DNA from: Helicobacter sp. TUL
Lineage (GTDB): Bacteria; Campylobacterota; Campylobacteria; Campylobacterales; Helicobacteraceae
Direction: 5' to 3'
Assembly (NCBI RefSeq): GCF_002287135.1
Contig: NZ_NESU01000010.1
Span: 1-64,000 of the forward strand
DNA: 64,000 bases
Positions 54,560-63,609 of the stretch are shown piece by piece. Position 1 is the stretch's first letter; the number at the start of each line of letters is the position of its first letter. The translations under genes and the position numbers were made by a program. Under the pieces are notes generated by a model. The model made no database searches. It was given only the letters and a program-made list of their open reading frames with translations, and was not told the origin of the DNA.

Positions 54560-55111
54560 TTAGAATCCGCGGAAAGAAAGGTTAGCGATTTCTTGGAGAT
54601 CGCGGTCATTTGTTTTGGTGGCACATACTCCATTTTTTGCAAGATAAGCAATGGCTTGAGATTCCATAAGTTTAGCGCCCTCTTTGACATTGGGACTTAG
54701 ATCAAAGGCGGTATCTTCACCTATGACTTCAGGCACAATACCAATGATATGAACAGGTGGCAAATCCCCATTGATTTCTACGAGGCGTAGTGTTTGGAGC
54801 ATTTCCACTTCGTGTGCGCTTCCTGCCCAAGTGATGATATTTGGGACATCATCAAAGTCAAAGGCATAGACATCGCCAATTTCTGCGCCATCTACACTTA
54901 CGCAATCAAGAATGAGGACTTTATCATATGAAGTAATAAGTGGAATAAGCATTTGCGCCAAAGTCCCACCATCGACAATTTCTACTTCTACTGGATTAGA
55001 TGGATCGCTAGGGGTAAAGGTATAATTTACCTTTAGGTAGTTGGAGAGATGAACGCCAATGCCTTCATCTCCAAAGAGAATGTTACCAATGCCAAGTATG
55101 AGAATCTTCAA
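54560..55111 (-). CDS. hydD: Hydrogenase maturation protease HydD
   Basis: A 183-residue endopeptidase of the HybD/HyaD family that trims the C-terminal extension of the large subunit once nickel is bound. GIGNILFGDEGIGVHL (Glu at about 17), VDGGTLAQMLIP and the Asp in LILDCVS are the nickel-site features. It starts four bases downstream of hydC. Confidence 0.92.
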   Translation of the reverse strand: MKILILGIGNILFGDEGIGVHLSNYLKVNYTFTPSDPSNPVEVEIVDGGTLAQMLIPLITSYDKVLILDCVSVDGAEIGDVYAFDFDDVPNIITWAGSAHEVEMLQTLRLVEINGDLPPVHIIGIVPEVIGEDTAFDLSPNVKEGAKLMESQAIAYLAKNGVCATKTNDRDLQEIANLSFRGF

Positions 55112-55115
55112 GTTT

Positions 55116-55862
55116 TCACACTTTTACATCATCGGTGTAACGCATACCACTCACAATCGCATCTACACCGCCATTTGGATATTTGATTGAATTCCAAACC
55201 GCCATATAAATATGGACAGGAATAAATATCATAAATGCCCAAGTAAGAATATGGTGGAGATTACGCACATTTGATAAGCCTCCACACATTTTCTCAAACC
55301 ACATAAAAAGCACTTTACACACTGCACCCAATCCATCATCATAGGAGTTATAAAACAACACTATACCACTTAGTGATATGAGCAATACAAGGATTGCGAG
55401 TAAGAAATATGTAGCAAATTGCAAAGGATTGTATGCACCATCAATATGAGGATGTTTACCGATAAAGAGATAAACTTTAATTTGGTCAATCCAACATTTT
55501 GGTGATATAGCCTGTCGGAATGATGTGCGTTCAGGCTTAGATTCTTTGTCAAAGAAAAACAAATACACCCTAAAAAACGAGATAGCAATCAAACAAAATC
55601 CCAAAATAATATGAAAACTTCGCATATAAGCATTGAGATAGCCTACAAACGCATTGACATTGTTTGATGCAATCTCTGGATTACCGACAGTAACCACTTC
55701 GTATGATCCTATTGCATGTAAAAACGGATATGCGATATAAAACCCAGTTGCAATAAGCAAAAATATGCTAAAGGCTCTAATCCAATGGAAGATTCTCGTA
55801 AGTCCCGAGAATTCCTTATGGACATGAAACTCTTTTTTTTCAAAAGGAATAGTATCTGGCAT
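55116..55862 (-). CDS. hydC: Ni-Fe hydrogenase b-type cytochrome subunit HydC
   Basis: A 248-residue membrane protein with about four helices and several His residues (HIILGFCLIAISFFRVYLF and HHILTWAFMIFIPVHIYMAVW) that coordinate two b haems. It anchors the periplasmic hydrogenase and passes electrons to menaquinone. It lies between the large-subunit and protease genes. Confidence 0.93.
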   Translation of the reverse strand: MPDTIPFEKKEFHVHKEFSGLTRIFHWIRAFSIFLLIATGFYIAYPFLHAIGSYEVVTVGNPEIASNNVNAFVGYLNAYMRSFHIILGFCLIAISFFRVYLFFFDKESKPERTSFRQAISPKCWIDQIKVYLFIGKHPHIDGAYNPLQFATYFLLAILVLLISLSGIVLFYNSYDDGLGAVCKVLFMWFEKMCGGLSNVRNLHHILTWAFMIFIPVHIYMAVWNSIKYPNGGVDAIVSGMRYTDDVKV

Positions 55863-55874
55863 AATGTCTCCTTT

Positions 55875-57602
55875 CTAGCGCAATCCTGAAGCAGAAGGCT
55901 GAACTTTGTATTCGCTAAGTTTATTGCCTTTGGTATCCATAACATGCACCGCACACGCGATACATGGGTCAAATGAATGGATATGGCGAATAATTTCCAA
56001 TGGCTGTGTGAGATCTTGAATCTTAGTGCCAATGAGACTCATCTCATAAGGTCCTTTCTTGCCATTTTGATCGATTGGTCCAGCATTCCAAGTGCTTGGG
56101 ACTACCGCTTGATAGTTTTTGATCACGCCATTTTCTATTCTCACCCAGTGGCTTAACATACCGCGTGGAACATTGCCGATAAAATGCCCTTTGTAGCTTT
56201 TTTCTTTGTCAATGCTATAAGGCGCGCAAGTATTTTTATCGGTTTTTAGATTCTCAACAAGCGCATTAAATGCTTTTATACCATAATCCGCGATAACCTT
56301 GCACTCAATTGCTCTTGCCGCAGTGCGCCCTAATGTGCTAAAGAGATGAGCCGGAGTAAGTCCAGTTTTTGCTAGGAATTCATCAACAACAGCTGTAATG
56401 TAAGGATTTTTCTTTGCATATCCTACAACCACGCTTGCTAGAGGTCCTACTTCCATAGGTTCGCCATCATAGCGAGGAGATTTAATCCAAGAATATTTCC
56501 CATTTTCATTGATAAGTGGAGTTTTGACTTCTTTGCCATCAATTCCTATAGACACACCATCAACAAATCCTGTGTAATTTGGATTTGTTTCACCATCATA
56601 TGGGTGTAATGGACCATTATCTTTATACCAAGAGTGTGTAGCATCTTCAGTAATTTTGTCAGTATTTACTTCATAAACCTTGCTAAGATCACCATTTTTA
56701 ACAATACCACTACTTAGTAACCACTCATCAGGTCCTACTTGAATCTCTTGGAAGCTTAGGAAGTTTGTGAGACCACAACCTTTAAGCACAGAATCTTCAC
56801 CTTTGTAGGCTTCTGCTGCCATAATGATGTCTGCCCAATATGCACGATTAACAAAATCCGCTACTTCTTTGTATTTTGTGAGCCATTCACCAAGTCTAGT
56901 TGGATCGGTAATATCCATAATACAAGTTACTCCACCAACGGTGAGGCTTTGTGGATGTGGATTTTTAGCACCAAAAATTGCCATCATTTGAGCGATGACG
57001 CGTTGGACCTCCAAAAGTCGCAAATAATGTGAAAGCACAATGAGGTTTTGCTCTGGTGTGAATCTATAAGTTTTATGTCCCCAATACGCATTCGCAAATG
57101 GTCCTAAGCTACCTTGTTTGACAAAATTGCTCACGCGCTCTTTTACGGCTTTTAGCTCATCTTCTCCAGTATAAATTGGGTTTTTTGTGTATTTAAAGGC
57201 AAGTTCTGAAGCCTTTTTTTCATTCGCTGTGAGAGCTGATGTAATGTCGCACCAATCTAATCCATGCAAGGTATAAAAATGCACGGCATGATCATGCAAA
57301 AAGAGTGCTATATTCATAAGTGTTCGTGTGAGGATAGCATTAAGTGGAGGTGTGATACCTAATGCTTTTTCTACCGCAACAATTCCAGCTTTATAATGTG
57401 AGAAAGTGCAAACTCCGCAGATTCTTTGCATTAAAAAACCAGCATCTCTTGGATCGCGATTTCTTACGATTGTTTCTAGCCCACGCCAAAGTGTCGAGCT
57501 AGAAAACGCATCTTTTATAACATTATTTTCATCGACAATGACTTCTATTCTCAAGTGCCCTTCGATTCTTGTGATTGGATCAACTACGATTCGTTTTGTC
57601 AT
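55875..57602 (-). CDS. hydB: Ni-Fe hydrogenase large subunit HydB
   Basis: A 575-residue group 1 uptake-hydrogenase large subunit. L1 is RICGVCTFSHYKA (about 61-73), the N-terminal block DPITRIEGHLRIE is present, and L2 is DPCIACAVH near 552. The four Cys bind the NiFe site. A 22-residue extension after that His should be removed by HydD. Two ATGs follow AGGAGAGA; the second has better spacing. It is exported with HydA by the Tat system. Confidence 0.96.
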   Translation of the reverse strand: MTKRIVVDPITRIEGHLRIEVIVDENNVIKDAFSSSTLWRGLETIVRNRDPRDAGFLMQRICGVCTFSHYKAGIVAVEKALGITPPLNAILTRTLMNIALFLHDHAVHFYTLHGLDWCDITSALTANEKKASELAFKYTKNPIYTGEDELKAVKERVSNFVKQGSLGPFANAYWGHKTYRFTPEQNLIVLSHYLRLLEVQRVIAQMMAIFGAKNPHPQSLTVGGVTCIMDITDPTRLGEWLTKYKEVADFVNRAYWADIIMAAEAYKGEDSVLKGCGLTNFLSFQEIQVGPDEWLLSSGIVKNGDLSKVYEVNTDKITEDATHSWYKDNGPLHPYDGETNPNYTGFVDGVSIGIDGKEVKTPLINENGKYSWIKSPRYDGEPMEVGPLASVVVGYAKKNPYITAVVDEFLAKTGLTPAHLFSTLGRTAARAIECKVIADYGIKAFNALVENLKTDKNTCAPYSIDKEKSYKGHFIGNVPRGMLSHWVRIENGVIKNYQAVVPSTWNAGPIDQNGKKGPYEMSLIGTKIQDLTQPLEIIRHIHSFDPCIACAVHVMDTKGNKLSEYKVQPSASGLR

Positions 57603-57617
57603 CATTCTCTCCTAAGA

Positions 57618-58775
57618 TTAATCTTGTTTTTTCTTTATGGCGCTAACTACAGCATGAGCAGCTATGCCTACAGCTGCCACACCAAGGATTACACCACCAA
57701 CATTATTAGCTGTTTTGTCAGCTCCTAGCCCATCAAAACTCGTAGAATAGAGTCTATTACCGATAGGTTCTTCAAATGGGCGCATTGTATCCCAGAAATT
57801 TGGTTCACTACAACCTATGCAACCATGCCCCGCTTGAATAGGCCAACTTGTGTGTTGATTAAAGCGAAGTTTGGAGCAGTTATTGAATGTATAAGGACCT
57901 TTGCACCCCACTTTATACAAACAATAGCCTTTTTGAGCACCTTCATCGCCAAAAGATTCTACAAATTGTCCAGCGTCAAATCGTCCGCGTCTTTCACATA
58001 AGTCATGGATTCTAAGTCCATAAGCCCATGTTGGGCGATTGTATGCATCAAGGCTTGGGAGTGTGCCAAAGAGAATATAATGTAAGACATTACCCACGAT
58101 ATTTTTTTCACTCGGTGGGCAACCAGGGACATTAATCACAGGTTTATTTGTGATTTTTGAGAGCGGTTGGGCATTTGTAGGATTTGGATATGCGGCTTGC
58201 ACACCACCAAAGCTAGAGCATGTGCCGATAGCAAAAATTGCTGCTGCATTTTGTGCTGCCTCTCTCGCTTCTTGGGCACCTGTTGTAGCTTGTGCTCCTA
58301 TTGTGAGATAAAACTCACTTTTCCCTTCAGGTATACCACCTTCTACCATAAGAATGTAGCCACCCTTATGCACAGCATCATGCAATGATTTACTAGCTTG
58401 GTGTCCTGCTGCTGCCATAACGGTTTCGTGATAATCAAGACTAATATAATCAAAGATTAGAGAATCTATGCTTGGCGCATCGCTTCGCAAAAGGCTTTCG
58501 CTACAGCCAGTGCATTCTGCCATATGTAGCCATACCACAGGGATTCTGTTGGCAACTTCTGCGGCTTTTGCAGCTAGTGGCGTAAAGCTTGCTGGTAAAG
58601 AGAGAGCCGCGGTCATCATTCCCGCCCATTTCATAAAATCTCTTCTTGAGAATCCTTTGGATTCTAGCTCTTGGATAAGATTTCTGTCTTGGTTGTGAGC
58701 AGGGAGAGATTGTAGGTATTCAAGTCGTTCTTGTGCTTTTTGTAACAATTCATCGCTAACGATTTGTGCTTTCAT
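57618..58775 (-). CDS. hydA: Ni-Fe hydrogenase small subunit HydA
   Basis: A 385-residue small subunit. The Tat signal is SRRDFMKWAGMMTAALSLP (about 43-61). Iron-sulfur ligands are visible in HMAECTGCSESLLR, IGTCSSFGGVQAA, VPGCPPSEKN and the CSKLRFN / CIGC region. A C-terminal helix (GVILGVAAVGIAAHAVV) anchors it. AAAGGACA lies about eight bases upstream of the ATG. First gene of hydABCDE. Confidence 0.96.
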   Translation of the reverse strand: MKAQIVSDELLQKAQERLEYLQSLPAHNQDRNLIQELESKGFSRRDFMKWAGMMTAALSLPASFTPLAAKAAEVANRIPVVWLHMAECTGCSESLLRSDAPSIDSLIFDYISLDYHETVMAAAGHQASKSLHDAVHKGGYILMVEGGIPEGKSEFYLTIGAQATTGAQEAREAAQNAAAIFAIGTCSSFGGVQAAYPNPTNAQPLSKITNKPVINVPGCPPSEKNIVGNVLHYILFGTLPSLDAYNRPTWAYGLRIHDLCERRGRFDAGQFVESFGDEGAQKGYCLYKVGCKGPYTFNNCSKLRFNQHTSWPIQAGHGCIGCSEPNFWDTMRPFEEPIGNRLYSTSFDGLGADKTANNVGGVILGVAAVGIAAHAVVSAIKKKQD

Positions 58776-58859
58776 TAGGGTATGTCCTTTCTTAAGATTT
58801 GTTGAGGGTTGTAGTCATCGACGATATAAGCTTGAATGGCTCAAAGCTTTGTGCCGACA

Positions 58860-58865
58860 ATTATA
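58860..58865 (-). promoter_or_regulatory. Candidate -10 box of the hyd operon
   Basis: TATAAT on the minus strand (ACTATATAATTGTC), 84 bases before the hydA ATG. The intergenic region to 59062 is AT-rich with no other gene visible. Confidence 0.5.
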
Positions 58866-59062
58866 TAGTAATTTTTTTTAAAACTTCGCTAAAAATTTCG
58901 CAATTAAATAAAATAATATTACAAAAGGTTACTTTTATTTTTACTCTTGGTGTATATTGGCATTTCATAGTGTAGATTCTGAAAAAATTCTGTAGAATTG
59001 AGTGTAGCCTTTTGTTTTATCATAACATTGCTACAAGTTATAAAAAAAAGGGGTTATTTATT

Positions 59063-60646
59063 ATGGATATAAAAACCATAAAACATATAGAAAAAGCTAC
59101 ACAAGGGAATATAAGAGATAGTTTAAAGATTGCAATTGTGCTTGTGTTTTTTATCGTTGTATGTATCATAGCAAGTGTTTTTGGTGCAACGCAACATATT
59201 ATGCTTTTGGCGTTTGCGACGGTGATTGGGGCATATATGGCGATGAATATAGGCGCTAATGATGTGGCAAACAATGTCGGTCCCGCAGTTGGTTCTAATG
59301 CCATTACACTTTTGGGTGCGATACTTATTGCTGCTTTTTTTGAGGCATTTGGTGCTATTGTGGCTGGGGCAGATGTGGTAGATACGATTAAATCTGGCAT
59401 TATTGATCCTGAAAGTGTGCGAGATTCTCAAGTGTTTGTAGCGCTTATGCTTGGTGCTTTGTTGTCTTCGGCGATATGGTTGCATTTGGCTACATTTTTA
59501 GGCGCACCTGTTTCTACTACACATTCTCTTGTAGGCGGTGTGCTAGGGGCTGGAATTGTGGCAGGTGGTATGGAAGTAGTCAAATGGATGGAATTAGCCA
59601 AAATTGTTTCAAGTTGGATTATCTCACCTGTAATGGGCGGGCTTTTTGCTGTGATTTTTCTTGCAGTGATTAAACGCACTATCACATACAAAGAAAACAA
59701 AAACGCTGCCGCAAAAATCGTTGTGCCATTTTTGGTTTTTTTGATGTCATGGGCATTTACGCTATATCTCATCATCAAAGGGCTAAAACGCATTGTTCCT
59801 ATGCATTTTAGTGTTGCTTGTATTGTCTCACTTCTTATAGCAGCAGTGATATTTTTTGTTACTCGCCCACTCATCGTGCGTAAGGCACAAAGCCTTGCTA
59901 ATACCAAAGAAGACATAGGCACACTTTTTACAATTCCTCTTATTTTTGCTGCCGCAATGCTAAGTTTTGCACATGGAGCAAATGATGTCTCTAACGCCGT
60001 GGGACCATTGGCAGCTATTAATCAGACTTTGGCGAGTATGAGCGATCAAGTGCTTAGTAATAAAGCAGGTGTCCCATTTTGGATTTTGCTTATTGGTGGG
60101 CTTGGAATCTCCATTGGTTTGGCGTTGTATGGACCTAGATTAATTCGCACCGTGGGCAATGAAATTACAGATTTAGATAAAATACGCGCATTTTGTGTGG
60201 CAATGAGTGCAGCAATAACCGTGCTTGTAGCCTCGCAATTAGGACTTCCTGTAAGCTCTACGCATGTAACCATAGGCGCGATTTTTGGTGTAGGATTTTT
60301 GCGAGAGTATCTCAAACGACGCTATTATGAAATGCAACAAACAATCATTCAAGCGCACAGAGGAAAAGATTCTGTAGAAGTAGAGAGATTTTTGGAGCAG
60401 TTTAACAAAGCAAGCATAAAGCGCAAAGGGCAGATTCTAGAATCTCTTAAGCGAAATGAGATTAAAGATAATATCAATTTCAGCAAAAAAGAGAAAAAGA
60501 CACTTAAAAAGGCTTATAAAAATGAACTTGTCAAGCGGAGTGCAATAAATCGTATTATTGCTTCGTGGATTATTACCGTGCCTGCATCTGCATTGCTTGG
60601 GGCGTTTTCGTATTCTGCGATTATGTGGATAGGGTTTGAGCTTTAG
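59063..60646 (+). CDS. Inorganic phosphate transporter, PiT family
   Basis: A 527-residue membrane permease with about ten helices and the two PiT signatures GANDVANNVGPAVGSNAIT (about 72-90) and HGANDVSNAVGPLA (about 306-319), one in each inverted half. A basic helical insert (about 435-500) lies between late helices. It takes up phosphate with H+ or Na+. The ATG used follows AAGGGG; an earlier in-frame start has no site. Confidence 0.93.
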   Translation: MDIKTIKHIEKATQGNIRDSLKIAIVLVFFIVVCIIASVFGATQHIMLLAFATVIGAYMAMNIGANDVANNVGPAVGSNAITLLGAILIAAFFEAFGAIVAGADVVDTIKSGIIDPESVRDSQVFVALMLGALLSSAIWLHLATFLGAPVSTTHSLVGGVLGAGIVAGGMEVVKWMELAKIVSSWIISPVMGGLFAVIFLAVIKRTITYKENKNAAAKIVVPFLVFLMSWAFTLYLIIKGLKRIVPMHFSVACIVSLLIAAVIFFVTRPLIVRKAQSLANTKEDIGTLFTIPLIFAAAMLSFAHGANDVSNAVGPLAAINQTLASMSDQVLSNKAGVPFWILLIGGLGISIGLALYGPRLIRTVGNEITDLDKIRAFCVAMSAAITVLVASQLGLPVSSTHVTIGAIFGVGFLREYLKRRYYEMQQTIIQAHRGKDSVEVERFLEQFNKASIKRKGQILESLKRNEIKDNINFSKKEKKTLKKAYKNELVKRSAINRIIASWIITVPASALLGAFSYSAIMWIGFEL

Positions 60647-60667
60647 GAATTTTTAAACAAGCCCTGC

Positions 60668-60673
60668 TACAAT
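60668..60673 (+). promoter_or_regulatory. Weak -10 candidate upstream of the CorC-like gene
   Basis: TACAAT 32 bases before the TTG start in an AT-rich stretch; alternatively the gene is read through from the phosphate transporter. Confidence 0.3.
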
Positions 60674-60704
60674 ATAAAATAATTTAAAAGTTAAAGGAGT
60701 GTTT

Positions 60705-62039
60705 TTGGATCCTTATCACTCGGGTTTTTTCTTTCTCTTGGCGTTAGTTTTGGTGTTTTTGAATGCTTTTTTTGTGGTTAGTGAATTTGCGATTGTTAAG
60801 GTGAGGAGAACAAAACTCGAAGAGCTCTCCAAAAACGGCGTCAAAAACGCGGATCTCGCACTAAAAATCACGCAATCTCTTGATACATATTTAAGCGCTA
60901 CACAACTTGGGATTACACTTGCTTCTCTTGCTCTTGGTTGGGTTTCTCAAGATGGTATTGGGCATTTGATTTTATATGCATTTGAATCTATTTTTGGCAA
61001 TCAATACACGCTTGTATCTATTATTTCTACAATCATTGCTTTTGTCGTGGTAACGCTTTTGCATGTGGTTTTAGGTGAGCTTGTGCCAAAATCTGTGGCA
61101 ATAGCCAAAACAGAAACTATGGTGCTTGCAGTCGCTAAACCATTGCATTACTTTTGGCTTACTTTTTATCCTTTTATTCATCTTTTTGATTTACTCGCAG
61201 CATTTTTTTTACGATTAATCAAGATTCAACTTGCAAAAGAAAGTGAATTAGCACACTCTGATGAGGAATTAAAGATTATTGTAGGAGAGAGTCTTAAGGA
61301 AGGCTATATAGATTCTATAGAGGGTGAGATTATCAAAAATGCGGTGGATTTTTCTGACATCTTGGCAAAAGAGATTATGACTCCACGAAAAGATATGGTG
61401 TGTTTGTGTGCGGAGGATAGTTATGAAGAAAATATGAAAATCGTGCTTGAAACAAATCACACACGCTATCCGTATTACAGAGATTCTAAGGATAATATTA
61501 TCGGAATGGTGCATATTCGAGATTTGCTTAAAAACGCGACAGATAATAGCCAAAAAGATATGCTAAAGCTTGTGCGTAAGATGATTATTGTTCCAGAGAG
61601 TGCGCATATATCCGAGATTCTCACTACTATGAAAAAACAGCAAGTGCATACTGCATTGGTAGTAGATGAATATGGTGGCACGGCAGGATTGCTTACAATG
61701 GAGGATATCATCGAGGAAGTAATGGGCGATATTGATGATGAGCATGATCTTAAGATTGTGGATTACCGACAAATTTCTGAAAATTCTTATGAAGTCGATG
61801 GCAAGATAGATATTGAGAGTGTCGAGGATATGCTGGGTATTGTGATTGAAGAAACAAACGATCATGTAACAATCGGTGGTTATGTCTTTGGGCTTTTGGG
61901 TAGGTTACCAGAAGTAGGCGATAGATACATAGATTCACATTCTTGTTGTGAATTTGAGGTGGTGCAAATGGATAATGCGCGTATCAAAACGCTAAAGATT
62001 ACTAAATTACCACAGGATACAGATAGTGACAAAGCCTAG
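60705..62039 (+). CDS. CNNM/CorC-HlyC family membrane protein
   Basis: A 444-residue protein with a DUF21/CNNM membrane domain (four helices, about 5-170), a linker with MTPRKDMVCL, two CBS domains (NHTRYPYYRDSKDNIIGMV and TALVVDEYGGTAGLLT) and a C-terminal CorC/HlyC domain (GGYVFGLLGRLPEVGD). The family is linked to magnesium efflux or tolerance; the haemolysin name is historical. The start is TTG, decided by AAAGGAG ending five bases upstream; the GTG at 60699 overlaps that site. Its end overlaps gmhB by 14 bases. Confidence 0.9.
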   Translation: MDPYHSGFFFLLALVLVFLNAFFVVSEFAIVKVRRTKLEELSKNGVKNADLALKITQSLDTYLSATQLGITLASLALGWVSQDGIGHLILYAFESIFGNQYTLVSIISTIIAFVVVTLLHVVLGELVPKSVAIAKTETMVLAVAKPLHYFWLTFYPFIHLFDLLAAFFLRLIKIQLAKESELAHSDEELKIIVGESLKEGYIDSIEGEIIKNAVDFSDILAKEIMTPRKDMVCLCAEDSYEENMKIVLETNHTRYPYYRDSKDNIIGMVHIRDLLKNATDNSQKDMLKLVRKMIIVPESAHISEILTTMKKQQVHTALVVDEYGGTAGLLTMEDIIEEVMGDIDDEHDLKIVDYRQISENSYEVDGKIDIESVEDMLGIVIEETNDHVTIGGYVFGLLGRLPEVGDRYIDSHSCCEFEVVQMDNARIKTLKITKLPQDTDSDKA

Positions 62040-62568
62040 AAAATGTGTGTTTTTTGATCGTGATGGCGTTATTAATCGCGATTATGGTTATGTATACAAG
62101 CAAGAAGATTTTGTATTTAATGATGGCATTTTTGAGCTTTTGGATTTTTTTAAGCACCGTGGTTTTTTACTCGTTGTAGTTACCAATCAATCAGGAATTG
62201 CGCGTGGGTATTACACACAGCAAGATCTTGAAGTCTTGCATAACTTTATGCAGGAGCAGTTAAGATTGCATGTGGGTTTTGGGTTTGATAAGATTTATTT
62301 TTGTCCGCATGCTCCACAGCAAAATTGCCAATGTCGTAAGCCACAAATTGGTATGATTACACAGGCTTGTAAGGATTTTGCTATAGATGTGCCTAATTCT
62401 CTTTTTATAGGAGATAAAATTACAGATATGCAATGTGCTTATAATGCAAATGTGGGGCAGAAATTTTTATTACAATGCGATGATGCCTTGCCACAGGATT
62501 TGGCGCAAAGTGTTGTGCATAAGGTGCAAACTCTCGCTCAGATTCAAAAAATATGTGAGAGTTTGTAG
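62026..62568 (+). CDS. gmhB: D-glycero-beta-D-manno-heptose-1,7-bisphosphate 7-phosphatase
   Basis: A 180-residue HAD phosphatase of ADP-heptose synthesis. Motif I FFDRDGVINRDYGYV (about 9-23) and the zinc loop CPHAPQQNCQCRKP (about 93-106) are diagnostic of GmhB, followed by IGDKITDMQCA. The GTG start lies inside the end of the CorC-like gene, suggesting coupling. Next come hldD and hldE. Confidence 0.93.
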   Translation: MTKPRKCVFFDRDGVINRDYGYVYKQEDFVFNDGIFELLDFFKHRGFLLVVVTNQSGIARGYYTQQDLEVLHNFMQEQLRLHVGFGFDKIYFCPHAPQQNCQCRKPQIGMITQACKDFAIDVPNSLFIGDKITDMQCAYNANVGQKFLLQCDDALPQDLAQSVVHKVQTLAQIQKICESL

Positions 62569-62601
62569 GGCTTTGTAGCATACATCAATAAAGGAGCTAG
62601 T

Positions 62602-63606
62602 ATGAAATACATCTATGATGATTTGGTGGATAAAAATATTCTTATCACTGGTGGTGCTGGGTTTATTGGCAGCAACCTTGCATTGTATTTTCAAAAACAT
62701 CATCCGGGGGCAAATGTGTGTGTGTTTGATAAATTTCGTGATGACACATATTTCCCAAGTGGTAATCCTACAAGTCTTGGGCATTTTAAGAATCTGCTTG
62801 ATTTTCGTGGAGAAGTGATAGTAGGAGATTTGACAAAAGATCTTGATAAGCTTAAGGGTCGTGATTTTGATTATATCTTTCATCAAGCCGCTATTTCCGA
62901 TACGACAGCTATGGATCAAAAACTTATGCTAGAAACAAACTTTGAAGCTTTTGTTAAGCTTTATGAGATCGCCAAGCAAAGTGGTGCTATGCTTATTTAT
63001 GCTTCATCGGCAGGGACTTATGGTAATTCTCCAGCGCCAAATATCGTGGGTGTAGGCGAAGTGCCGGAGAATATTTATGGATATTCTAAACTCCAAATGG
63101 ACATTTTCACGCGCCAAGTTTTAGCGCAAGATTCAGAGATTCCGCTTATTGGATTACGATATTTTAATGTATATGGTGAGCGAGAGTTTTATAAAGGCAA
63201 AACCGCATCAATGATTTTGCAGCTAGGGCTTCAAGCATTAGAGCATAAAAAAGTGCGACTTTTTAAATATGGTGAGCAATTGCGTGATTTTGTATATATC
63301 AAAGATGTGATTCAAGCAAATGTCAAGGCTATCGAGGCTAGTGCAAGTGGCGTGTATAATGTCGGTTCGGGCAAGGCAAGAAGTTTTAATGACATCATCA
63401 ACGAGCTTAAGAGACATCTTGGAGATTTTGAGGTGGAATATATTGATAATCCTTATACATTTTATCAAAACCATACACAAGCAGATATTGCCCTAAGCCA
63501 AGAGTTTCTTTCTTATACGCCAAGATTTAGCTTAGAGCAAGGGATTGAATCTTATATACCAGAGATTCTAAATATTTTTAATGCACAAATGCACAAAAAG
63601 GCATAG
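62602..63606 (+). CDS. hldD: ADP-L-glycero-D-manno-heptose-6-epimerase
   Basis: A 334-residue short-chain epimerase (also called rfaD) that makes the L,D-heptose form used in LPS core. The NADP motif ITGGAGFIGSNLALYF (about 15-30), IFHQAAISDTT and the catalytic YGYSKLQMD (YxxxK, about 160) are clear. AAAGGAG precedes the ATG. Confidence 0.95.
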   Translation: MKYIYDDLVDKNILITGGAGFIGSNLALYFQKHHPGANVCVFDKFRDDTYFPSGNPTSLGHFKNLLDFRGEVIVGDLTKDLDKLKGRDFDYIFHQAAISDTTAMDQKLMLETNFEAFVKLYEIAKQSGAMLIYASSAGTYGNSPAPNIVGVGEVPENIYGYSKLQMDIFTRQVLAQDSEIPLIGLRYFNVYGEREFYKGKTASMILQLGLQALEHKKVRLFKYGEQLRDFVYIKDVIQANVKAIEASASGVYNVGSGKARSFNDIINELKRHLGDFEVEYIDNPYTFYQNHTQADIALSQEFLSYTPRFSLEQGIESYIPEILNIFNAQMHKKA

Positions 63607-63609
63607 AGT

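Noticed and set aside
59042-59053. A8-G4 run before the phosphate transporter as a switch
   Set aside because: It is more simply an A-rich leader plus the ribosome-binding site, and eight A is not exceptional here.
59038-59922. Long antisense ORFs opposite the phosphate transporter (up to 164 codons)
   Set aside because: They lie wholly opposite a well-conserved gene, have no ribosome-binding sites and give low-complexity proteins; they are by-products of its codon use.
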